NCBI GenBank assembly: GCA_965224765.1 | Contig: CBDDAC010000024.1 | Span: 124,001-188,000 of the forward strand | Direction: 5' to 3' | DNA: 64,000 nucleotides | Origin: CAZDBA01 sp965224765 | Lineage (GTDB): Bacteria; Planctomycetota; Planctomycetia; Pirellulales; Pirellulaceae | Position numbers and translations under genes: made by a program | In this document: piece after piece, positions 33,582-42,260 of the stretch | How the letters are laid out: every line of letters begins with the position of its first letter | Numbering within the stretch: position 1 is the stretch's first letter | The notes under the pieces: model-generated | The model's database searches: none | What the model saw: only the letters and a program-made list of their open reading frames with translations | Told to the model about the DNA's origin: nothing

Positions 33582-36500
33582 CTATTCTCCATTTTTTGTA
33601 AAAGTCCCAACACCACCAATATGCAATCGCTCAAAAGACCCTACTCCAAGTCCTTCTAAGACTGCCTCACAACACTTACATTTCTCACGATCCAAAAAAT
33701 TATAGGTTGCGATATACGTGTCTTTTGGCTCTCTCATATCGTCCAGTATGGTTTGAGCTGTCTGTTTGGATACGTTGACATTTGACTGAACTTGATAGCC
33801 ACTTACAGTGTCATCGAAACCGATAGTAGCTCGATCTGCGTATGAAACGAAACAAATATTGTCCCCTCTTAAGGAAGTTGCCCATTCGTCGTTACGCTTT
33901 TCCTTTCCCACGATATCGGCAATATCCACAGTATAGGTGACGCCAAAGTCGCGGATCTTGCAATCGGTAGTAACAGCTATGGTTTGGGTTTCTACTACTT
34001 GCCATAGTTGTGTCGATCCGTCGGGTACATCTGGTATTATGTGATCAAAAAATATCTGATAAGAAGTTTTATTATCCTCCAAAAGGAAAGGACCGGAGGT
34101 CAGCTCTCGACTCCAAGTGGTACTTTGGCCCTTTGGATCCACTCTCCCCGGGACAAAATACCCCCGGTACACACTCGCACCATCGACCATTTCCAGCGGA
34201 TCCTGGGAGATGAACTCACCCATCTCTGGATCGTAGTATCTTGCCCGATAGTACATCAAACCAGATTCTTCATCATGACGTCGTGAGGTATATCCGTAAG
34301 GGTTATTGTAGCTACTGGAAGTTCGAACAGTGGTGCCATTTGCGGCTAAAATCGTCCGTTTTCCAAAGATGTCATAGCTGTATGTCTCTACAACGCTGCC
34401 ATCACTGTCCTTGGCAAGGCCCGAAACGCTCCATTGCTGGTTTCGCAGGACGGTCAGACGCTCAGTATTATTGTTGTGAGCGATCATCAACAATGAATCG
34501 ATTCCTTGCCCATAAATGTACTCCTGATCCGGCGAGCTCGCCGCTGAACCAGCATCATATTCTGCAATACAGTTTGGACCGGCGTAGATATAAACGGTGT
34601 GTTCGGCAACTGACCCTGAACGTGTGATCTTCTTCCAAAGTCGCTTATTCTCAGCGTCGTAGCCGTAGTCGTTGGTGCCTTCGATGCCTGCAGTAGCACC
34701 TGAAGGAACAACCGTTTGGTCAAGACGACCATTGCCGTGTTGCCAACCAAGCGTCATCCCTGTGTGAGACATCGTCAGACTGCCATTGGCATCAAACACT
34801 TGTGCAGTACCTGCCAAATCGTCAAGCTGATGAACTTCGTTGAATGTTCGCAGTTGATTTGCACCGTTAAGCTTTCGGTTGGTGATGTTACCGATATCGC
34901 TGCGAACCAAGTTATAGTCTTTACTTTGACTCGACTGCTCGAAACGAACGAAACGATCTTCGTCATCATAGCCATCAGGATCGGAGGCGCCTGAATCTTC
35001 GGTGCTGAAGCTCCAAGTTGACAAATTCCCGGTCCAGGTTTCACCCAGCTTGTTGCTGTTTGCATCGTAGGTGTAGGTCGCTGTGCCAAGGTTCGTATTG
35101 GCAATGGAAGTGACTCGGTTGGCATTGTCGTAAACGCGAGTTTCGTCAACATAAGCCCGGTCATTACTGGTCATCCGCCCGAGAGCATCGTAGGCTCGGT
35201 TTTCGATTTCCGTTCCATTCCAATCGACCGTGTCCAACTCACCTCGGTTGGTAAACGCATAGTCGACTTCGCGACCTGAAGGATATGTTATGTTGTTCAA
35301 ACGGCCTCGGCTGTCGTAGTCATAATCCACTACATAGTTTTGACTTGTGTAGTTGGTCGTGTCGGTGTCCAGTTGCCCACGATCTGTGTAAGTGTAGGTG
35401 TGAGTCACATAGTCGTCGCTGCTGGAAGCCGTGCGGCGAAGAAACGCATCGTAAGTGAAATCGTCTGTGCCTGCGAGTGTGGAACTTGGATTGTAATAAT
35501 CAACTTTATCCAAGGCTCCTGAAAACTCATAAGTCAGTTCGCGTTTAGCGCCGGAGTGGAGAGTCACTCGCTCCACGCGTCCTGCTGAATCATAGTCATA
35601 AGTGGTTTCCTGAGGCGTCCCACCGTTGATGGCATGCATCGTCAGTTCGGTACGACGCCCCATCACATCGTAATCGTATAAAGTCGTTTTGCTCTCAGCG
35701 TCTGTCACGGAGGCAAGCTGGCCGGTACGTAAATAACTGCGACTCGACTGCTTGTTCAAGCGGTCCGTGGTGATGCTTGGACGTCCCAGTGCATCGTACT
35801 GGAAGCTGGTTGACTGGCTCTTGCCGTCGGTTCGCGAAGTTAGCTGCCCAGTTGTGGCGCTATAAATGGCAGTTGTTGTCGCGGCAGGAATCGTCATCGA
35901 AGTCTGACGTCTCAGACTGTCATAAACATAAGTCGTGTCGTGCGATAACGCATTAGTAACGGTCAGCGGCTGACCACCAGGATTGAACTCAGATTCAGTC
36001 AGATTGCTGTCCTGGTCCAGGGAACCAACACCCCAACCATAACCATCACTGAGCCTGATGACGACGTTGCCATCAGCATCAATCTGTTTAACTTGTTCGG
36101 TGTTGCCCACCCCACTCAGGTTGTAAACCAAGTCATACTGAGTGCAGCTCCATTCAAGTAATTGATTAGAAGTGGTTGCTGCTGGCCCCGATAAAAGCGC
36201 CGACATCACTCCCCGCCCCGAAGCGTCAGTGATGGAGACTTGCATGGTCTTTTCATCAGGACTGATCACGAGTGTTGCACTACCATGGTGAGTTGATAGC
36301 GATAAATCCGCTCCACCGTTGGCAACGCTTTCCCCCAGTTTGGTGATTGCAGCGGCAATCGAAACATTGACATTTTGCGAAGTGCCAATACGAAGCACAC
36401 TCACGCCAGTAGTTGTTTCCAAACCCACGCCGTCACCAACTGCAGAATCGTAAACGTACTGTGTGGTAACACCCCAGGACGCCGGTTTACCAAGCCCCGC

Positions 36501-39500
36501 AAGTTGTGGAAGGTTGCGGTTGATGTTCTCATTTAATGCTTGAGTCCATTTAGTACGGAACTGGACTTTGCCATCATCCAAATAGCGAGCCGTTGTTTCG
36601 TTGTTGGTTTTTGCGTCGGTTGGATTCAAAAGCGTCGTGTGAGTGTCGTAATCGGCAACCTGAGCGGTATGAATCACGCGACCGGAAGGATCACTACTTC
36701 GAATCTGACCATGTCCCAAGGCATCACGCGTTCCCACGGTTTGACCACAACAAGCTGCATCATAAAACGTCGTGGTTGTACGGTTGGAATCAGGGAGCCC
36801 ATTAGTCCCTGGCGCGATCAATGATTTGCGACGCCCGCTTCGGTCGTATGTGAATTCAGTCTTCATCGAAAGCGAAGACGCATTGGCACCGATGATCTGA
36901 CTGATCTGATACTGGCCCGAGGCATCGTATTGGCTTGTCGTTTCAACACCGGCTGGATTGGTTGACTTGGTGGCATTGCTCCAAACATCGTATTCACTGG
37001 TGCTAACCAGATTGGAGAAATTGACGGAGTCTGGTTTCTGAGAAAGCGACCGCCCAAGCGTATCGTAGGCTGTCAATTGTGTTGTGTTCAGGGCATTGAT
37101 CAAGCTGACAATGTTTCCACTGAGATCGCGAATCGCATCGGTAATCAATATCGATGGGTTGGCGGCAGTGCTCGAAGGTCGGCTGGCATTCATCACTGCC
37201 GTATTGTCAGCATAGGTCGTGCTTGTGCTGGCAACTTGAACCGTACGAACGGTGGTTCCATCCGCCGCATAACCGAAATAAATTTTGCGGGTATACGCTG
37301 AAGCAAAGGTTCCTGAACTGACAGTACCGAAAATATTCTCTTCGCTGAACCGCATGTTTTCCTTGTATTCAGTGCGCGTGGCCTGAGCCTGATCGGTCCC
37401 CCCACGCGTTCCTGTATAGTGAAGCGTTTCAGTCTGACGGCCTTTGTAATCGTAGCTGTACTCGGTCGTTTTTCCGTCAGTAATCGTTTTATTGGGTCGA
37501 GTTTCACCTGGCGAGTAAAAATAGTTCGTTGTGCTGACTTGGTCACTCAATCGTTCGAAAATCGTTGCCGGAGTTCCGTTGATATCCACATTCGTAAGAT
37601 CGGTGTCGTAGGCAAGTGTTTGGCTTCGTGTTGACACTCTTCCTGTTGAATCCAGAGTTGTCGAGCTGACGATGTTGCTGCGACTCTTGCGATAAATTGT
37701 TAGACCGTTGGATGTGTAGCCGATTTCCTCGGTTGTACTGTCTGGATAAGTCGTTTTCACTAAGCGGTTGCGAGAATCATACGCGTAGGTCGTTGTTTCG
37801 TTTCCACTGTCTCGAACCACCGTCATGGAGACCAGATTTTTGCCTTCCCATGAGTATTGGGTTTCAGGCCGAGATGATTGGCCAGGAGCCAGAGGGTTGA
37901 GAACTTTTTCCAGCTGCTTGTTGGTTTTGTAGACATAGTCGGTACGTACATTGGCAGCGGGCGCTGTGATTGTGCCCGCGACGTAAGCATTTGTGGCTTC
38001 CCATTCCAACTGGCCATTGCTGTTGTAACCGAAAATGTCTTGGACAGGCGTCGTGTTGGTGTCGGCGATTTCAGAGCCCGGCCCAGAGACATCAACCAAG
38101 CCCCGAACAGTTCGGATGATTTGGCCATCGGTGTTGTATTCGGTAAGCGTGACAATCCCTTCTCGGTCACGATAATACGTTACCTGATTGTTGCTGTTGT
38201 ATTGCCAAAGCTCATAAGAAGTATCGGCGTAGTCAATTCTTGTCGTGTTGCCATTGGAATCATAACTTGGTGTGACTGCCGAACGAATCGAACCATCGTC
38301 GACCATACCAGGCTGGCCCAGTAGAACCTGTGCGGCGGTAGGCGGGTTGTTGCCTGTAGCATCCGTATACTCAGGGTAGCTTGACTCATATTGAATGTTG
38401 GTGAAGTTGTCATAGCCCTGACCCGTTCCTGTGGTGTAAGAACTGCAAGCAGTCACTGACACGCCATCGACCCATTCAATCAGATCATCGTTTTCCTTAA
38501 TCCGATAGTTGCCCGGATTGTTCAGGTCACGAAACACGGTCAAATAGCGAATGCCGGCTCCGTCAGCAGCACCGACTAGAACGTTAGAGAATTGGTTAAC
38601 CAACTCATTTTCCCAGGTCCGGTAGTCTTGTGAGACATAGAGCGTTTGCTCCCTGGGAATCGCTCCGAACTGCTCGTCCATCACGATTGTGGCTGCTTGC
38701 CACTGCGTGTCCGTACCATAGGTGTAGGTGGCAATAGTTTCTTCCGCTAAAGTTCCAATCTTTCGAAACACTTGATACAGATACCCGTTGCCGTTGTAGG
38801 TAAATCGTAGAGATCGGTCGACGGTTCCCGAGTGTCCTTGGGCCACAATATCGATATCCGAAACCACCCAACGTCCTGCTTGTTGGGCCGAGTTATACGT
38901 GTAGGTTGCAGTGTTGCCTTGCCAGTCAGTTCGTACGTCCACCACCAGAATCTTCTTGGGAGCGCCCGTCAGTGCGGGATCGCCAGCATTGTACTTGTAG
39001 GTGATCGTTTGAACTTTTCCCGTGGGGCTGGTGATCTCTGTCAACCGCGACATTGGAGCCACGGCAGTCCCAGGATCAACATCCACGAGTTCAGACTTCC
39101 ATGTCCAACCGGATCGGCTTTTCACGATGGCGTAAACTGTTTGCGTAGAAATCGTGTCAGGATCAGTTACGGTGTTACCCGAGCCATCTTCCAGCGCGAT
39201 CGACATGAAGTACACTGTAGTGTCTGTTGCTACACCATCGACATCGATCTGGAAGACGTAAGTTGATGACGTCGCATCGAACTCAGCATAGTGAGCTCGC
39301 CCAGAGATTGGATCAAACAGAACAGCAACCTTGGTACCATTCACCAGATGAAACTCAATTCGATGATCAATGCCCAGATAGGTTCCAGGAGAAAGATTAC
39401 CGATCGATTGTTGGTTGCTGGGAATGAATCCCAGATTGACTGCAATCAAGTTGTCTGCGCCAGCGGAACCGGGAGCAGAACTACCACCGCAACTACTACA

Positions 39501-40076
39501 GCCACTTCCTGCTTGGCCAGCTACCGAATAGAGGGTGCTCCAGTTCGGGCCAGCCAGTAATTCATTAGGTGGGCAAACCGGTGAATACATGACCGGCTGC
39601 TCTCCCCCAGGCAGGCCATCATTCCCACAACTTCCATTTCCGTCACCACAGGGATTGGGAGGATCCTGGTCAGTAATAACCGGATCGGGATTAGAACTGT
39701 TCCAGCTCCAAACACCTTCAAAATACGCCGAATGGACTGCATCGAGAAAAATATGCGAATTACCGTATCCAGTTACTGAACGTGAGCCTGAGAACGATTT
39801 TGGAACTCCTACAACCATTGTGTCCACGGTCGTCGTGCCATTGATCGTTTTCATAATATTAACTGAGCCAGTCTTGAAACTGTGGTCGTATCTGACTTGG
39901 CAGGTCCATTCAACATTACCGCCCACGATGGAACTTGACTCGGAGATCAGAACAAAGTCATCGAATCGCCCTGAGTACGATGCCGAATCGCTGAAAGTGA
40001 TCGTCGGAGCCGTTACCAGCTGAGCCGAAATGGTTGCTGGAAAAACCAAACCAGCCAATAGCAAAAGAGCTGTCAA
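33582..40076 (-). CDS. Giant RHS/YD-repeat secreted protein (start frameshifted from an upstream ATG)
   Basis: 2,164 residues from a TTG. Residues 1-19 are the end of a signal peptide (LLLLAGLVFPATISAQ). Then come a beta-rich N-domain, a Ser/Gly/Cys-rich linker (GQAGSGCSSCGGSSAPG), and about 1,500 residues of YD repeats (many YxxDxxGR and TYTYxxx). The RHS core ends at ARYYDPEMGEFISQDPLEMV and DPKG at about residue 1975. The last 185 residues are a unique tip with a KCKCCE cluster. The better signal peptide starts at ATG 40128 (MTTQTKK), after an AGGA site, but lies in another frame; the shift falls at a run of eight A (40107-40114). RHS shells encapsulate a C-terminal toxin or display it at the surface. 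The tip activity is unknown. Confidence 0.88.
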   Translation of the reverse strand: MTALLLLAGLVFPATISAQLVTAPTITFSDSASYSGRFDDFVLISESSSIVGGNVEWTCQVRYDHSFKTGSVNIMKTINGTTTVDTMVVGVPKSFSGSRSVTGYGNSHIFLDAVHSAYFEGVWSWNSSNPDPVITDQDPPNPCGDGNGSCGNDGLPGGEQPVMYSPVCPPNELLAGPNWSTLYSVAGQAGSGCSSCGGSSAPGSAGADNLIAVNLGFIPSNQQSIGNLSPGTYLGIDHRIEFHLVNGTKVAVLFDPISGRAHYAEFDATSSTYVFQIDVDGVATDTTVYFMSIALEDGSGNTVTDPDTISTQTVYAIVKSRSGWTWKSELVDVDPGTAVAPMSRLTEITSPTGKVQTITYKYNAGDPALTGAPKKILVVDVRTDWQGNTATYTYNSAQQAGRWVVSDIDIVAQGHSGTVDRSLRFTYNGNGYLYQVFRKIGTLAEETIATYTYGTDTQWQAATIVMDEQFGAIPREQTLYVSQDYRTWENELVNQFSNVLVGAADGAGIRYLTVFRDLNNPGNYRIKENDDLIEWVDGVSVTACSSYTTGTGQGYDNFTNIQYESSYPEYTDATGNNPPTAAQVLLGQPGMVDDGSIRSAVTPSYDSNGNTTRIDYADTSYELWQYNSNNQVTYYRDREGIVTLTEYNTDGQIIRTVRGLVDVSGPGSEIADTNTTPVQDIFGYNSNGQLEWEATNAYVAGTITAPAANVRTDYVYKTNKQLEKVLNPLAPGQSSRPETQYSWEGKNLVSMTVVRDSGNETTTYAYDSRNRLVKTTYPDSTTEEIGYTSNGLTIYRKSRSNIVSSTTLDSTGRVSTRSQTLAYDTDLTNVDINGTPATIFERLSDQVSTTNYFYSPGETRPNKTITDGKTTEYSYDYKGRQTETLHYTGTRGGTDQAQATRTEYKENMRFSEENIFGTVSSGTFASAYTRKIYFGYAADGTTVRTVQVASTSTTYADNTAVMNASRPSSTAANPSILITDAIRDLSGNIVSLINALNTTQLTAYDTLGRSLSQKPDSVNFSNLVSTSEYDVWSNATKSTNPAGVETTSQYDASGQYQISQIIGANASSLSMKTEFTYDRSGRRKSLIAPGTNGLPDSNRTTTTFYDAACCGQTVGTRDALGHGQIRSSDPSGRVIHTAQVADYDTHTTLLNPTDAKTNNETTARYLDDGKVQFRTKWTQALNENINRNLPQLAGLGKPASWGVTTQYVYDSAVGDGVGLETTTGVSVLRIGTSQNVNVSIAAAITKLGESVANGGADLSLSTHHGSATLVISPDEKTMQVSITDASGRGVMSALLSGPAATTSNQLLEWSCTQYDLVYNLSGVGNTEQVKQIDADGNVVIRLSDGYGWGVGSLDQDSNLTESEFNPGGQPLTVTNALSHDTTYVYDSLRRQTSMTIPAATTTAIYSATTGQLTSRTDGKSQSTSFQYDALGRPSITTDRLNKQSSRSYLRTGQLASVTDAESKTTLYDYDVMGRRTELTMHAINGGTPQETTYDYDSAGRVERVTLHSGAKRELTYEFSGALDKVDYYNPSSTLAGTDDFTYDAFLRRTASSSDDYVTHTYTYTDRGQLDTDTTNYTSQNYVVDYDYDSRGRLNNITYPSGREVDYAFTNRGELDTVDWNGTEIENRAYDALGRMTSNDRAYVDETRVYDNANRVTSIANTNLGTATYTYDANSNKLGETWTGNLSTWSFSTEDSGASDPDGYDDEDRFVRFEQSSQSKDYNLVRSDIGNITNRKLNGANQLRTFNEVHQLDDLAGTAQVFDANGSLTMSHTGMTLGWQHGNGRLDQTVVPSGATAGIEGTNDYGYDAENKRLWKKITRSGSVAEHTVYIYAGPNCIAEYDAGSAASSPDQEYIYGQGIDSLLMIAHNNNTERLTVLRNQQWSVSGLAKDSDGSVVETYSYDIFGKRTILAANGTTVRTSSSYNNPYGYTSRRHDEESGLMYYRARYYDPEMGEFISQDPLEMVDGASVYRGYFVPGRVDPKGQSTTWSRELTSGPFLLEDNKTSYQIFFDHIIPDVPDGSTQLWQVVETQTIAVTTDCKIRDFGVTYTVDIADIVGKEKRNDEWATSLRGDNICFVSYADRATIGFDDTVSGYQVQSNVNVSKQTAQTILDDMREPKDTYIATYNFLDREKCKCCEAVLEGLGVGSFERLHIGGVGTFTKNGE

Positions 40077-40187
40077 GCAATGGAGTCGAGAAAGTTTGAA
40101 GCTTGATTTTTTTTGTTTGTGTCGTCATCGCAATGTTCCTGCGCAAGATGATCTAAATGTTTTGAAAGAAGCAAAGGCTGTTAAAAC

Positions 40188-41009
40188 CTATTGCTGAGCG
40201 GGCACGGAAACTTTGATTGTGTGCCTAACTTGGTCAGAGTGGACCGGAGATGCCACCAGAACATTGACGAGTCCTGATGTTCCAGGTCCCAACGTGAACT
40301 TTGCGGTCGCCACTCCTTCGTTGTCAGCGGCAACCGTGATGGTCTTCAACCGGTTCTCAAAGATACCGATTTCCTGAGAATGAAAAGCAACCGGTGCACC
40401 TGGATCGGCTTGGATTTTTAGCAAAACTGACTCACCTTGCAAAACACTCAAAAAAGAATCGGAAATTGACGTCAACCGTGTCACGTTTGGCCCCGGCTGA
40501 GCAGATTGAAACACGCGTCCAGGCCTGATTTGGTCGAGATAAACCTTCGGGTCCGCATCGTATTTCTCTTGATCAAAGGGCTCAGGCTGGAAAAACGTCG
40601 ACTTGGCGACACGCGTCTCTTCCTGTTTTTCTTCGTCTTGGCTCGTTAGCTCAGCCATCAAGCCAGCAACCTGTGAGTTCTCATTGCCTTTGAGAAAGGG
40701 TGCTCGTCCTGGATTGGGAAGTACACCTTTAGATGGTCTTTTGGAATCGGTTCTTGCGGCGTCAAACGCTAGATCGCGAATCGGCCTGTCAATCCCTCCG
40801 ATTGGCTTAAACTCCTCATCTTCAATTTTGAGCAAGCCTGCCAATTCAGATTTCGCCTCTTCCTTAGAAAGCGGCTCCGCAACTGTGTCATCGATTGGTT
40901 CCGGAATTGAGGCTTGCTCGCGCTCACTAACAAACCAACCTTGCCCAACTCCCCATACCAGAAAGCCTGCACATAAAACGAATGCACAAGCACCGATCCA
41001 AAATTTCAT
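40188..41009 (-). CDS. Single-pass membrane or secreted protein upstream of RHS
   Basis: 273 residues. An N-terminal hydrophobic segment (WIGACAFVLCAGFLVWGVG) anchors or exports it. An acidic, low-complexity middle (residues 30-150) has repeated KEEAKSEL and DEEKQEE stretches. The C-terminal 100 residues form an Ig-like/beta-sandwich region (VLLKIQADPGAPVAFHSQEIG, TAKFTLGPGTSGLVNVLVAS). Family not recognised. It ends 60 bases before the RHS start on the same strand, so the two are probably cotranscribed and it may assist RHS export or anchoring. Confidence 0.75.
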   Translation of the reverse strand: MKFWIGACAFVLCAGFLVWGVGQGWFVSEREQASIPEPIDDTVAEPLSKEEAKSELAGLLKIEDEEFKPIGGIDRPIRDLAFDAARTDSKRPSKGVLPNPGRAPFLKGNENSQVAGLMAELTSQDEEKQEETRVAKSTFFQPEPFDQEKYDADPKVYLDQIRPGRVFQSAQPGPNVTRLTSISDSFLSVLQGESVLLKIQADPGAPVAFHSQEIGIFENRLKTITVAADNEGVATAKFTLGPGTSGLVNVLVASPVHSDQVRHTIKVSVPAQQ

Positions 41010-41430
41010 TTCGCCGTTCCTTTATCGCCCCGAGTCTTGATCAAACAATTGATAACGACTTGGTAGAGTTGATGCAAGTTACTTTGTTCACATAAGTTAT
41101 TGCCTCATGATGATTTATCTATGACAAACATTTTCAAACAATTTTTGCTGTCCTGTTTTGCGAGGGGAATGAAATTGCAACTCTTTACGTATTCAGGAGT
41201 TGCGGTTGCTTGCGAGTCATGAGGTCAATGGATTAACTTTGTCGACCAATCAACGATTGCATGCAAAAAATATTTCATAACTTTTGTTATTGACCATCGG
41301 ACAGTCCGTAATAGAACGTGGCACTTCAAACCGTTTTCCTGTGCTTGATCGGTCCTTGCAACGCAGAGTCGCTGTTTTGGGTACAATGGGCATCTGACCA
41401 AATTCCCGTCGGCATTCTTGCATCCATCAA
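41010..41430. other. Spacer upstream of the RHS operon
   Basis: AT-rich 420 bp. It should hold the promoter of the RHS operon on the minus strand. A weak inverted repeat lies at about 41250-41290; nothing else recognised. Confidence 0.5.
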
Positions 41431-42210
41431 ATGGCAAAATCCAAACGCACCAAGCAATGGGATTGGCAATCTATTCGATATGCCGATCTGGGGCCCCTTG
41501 AGACTGGCGTGTGCCCAAGACGTTCTGGGACGATCGGGAAAATCAGCATCGATACGTTGTTTGGCTTGGTCGAAAGCTCAAAGTTAAGAGGCTGGATGAT
41601 TGGTACAAAATCAAACCAAGTGCCTTTGCGAAGAATGGTGGGCCTGCTCACATCACTGTTCAGCCATCACTGGAAGCCATGTTTGTTTGGTAGAACCCCC
41701 AACGGGTTCTGGAAGAACCGAAAAAACAGGGTTCAGTACTTGCGATGGTTGGAAAAACAACTTGGTTGCCGCAAACCAGAAGACTGGTACGCAATCCAGA
41801 CATCCGATTTTATAGAGAATCACGGGAAAGGTTTGTCAGACGGCACCCGACTGCTGGCAATCGTCAAAGATCTGTATCCCAGATTGGCATGAAATGGAGA
41901 TTTAAGTTCACGCCGCGGAGCTTCTGGAATCAACCTAAGAATCGGCGACAGTATTTGAAATGGCCAGATCGGGAATTGTGCGTTCCGGCCCTCATGACTG
42001 GTATGACGTAACCTATGAGGATTTCACCTCTAATTTCGGAGAGAGGCTCTGGAACTGTTCAACTACGATCTGACAGCGATTCTTCAGGAGTATTGTCCAA
42101 AATTCAAATGGCAACCCTGGAGGTTTCGAGGGCCAACAGTACAGAGGTTTTGGAGTGTCAAAAATCGAACCTAGGATATTGCATTAAAGGTCCAGTGACA
42201 GAATCCTGGG
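41431..42210 (+). pseudogene. Decayed gene with FW..N..Y..WL...DWY repeats
   Basis: At least four repeat units can be read, but in alternating frames. Unit 1: FWDDRENQHRYVVWLGRKL and DWYKIKPSAF in one frame (from 41520). Unit 2: GFWKNRKNRVQYLRWLEKQL and DWYAIQTSDF in another (41700-41890). Unit 3: FWNQPKNRRQYLKW then DWYDVTYEDFTSNFGERLW after another shift. Unit 4: KFKWQPWRF and RFWSVKNRT near 42100. Stops and frameshifts separate them. Each unit is about 60 residues, a plant/algal and planctomycete-type repeat of unknown function. The intact gene would have encoded a tandem-repeat protein. Confidence 0.7.
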
Positions 42211-42260
42211 CCAGTTAGCCTCCTACTTCTTAAACCTCTGCCTCTGCTCGTCGGCACTTT

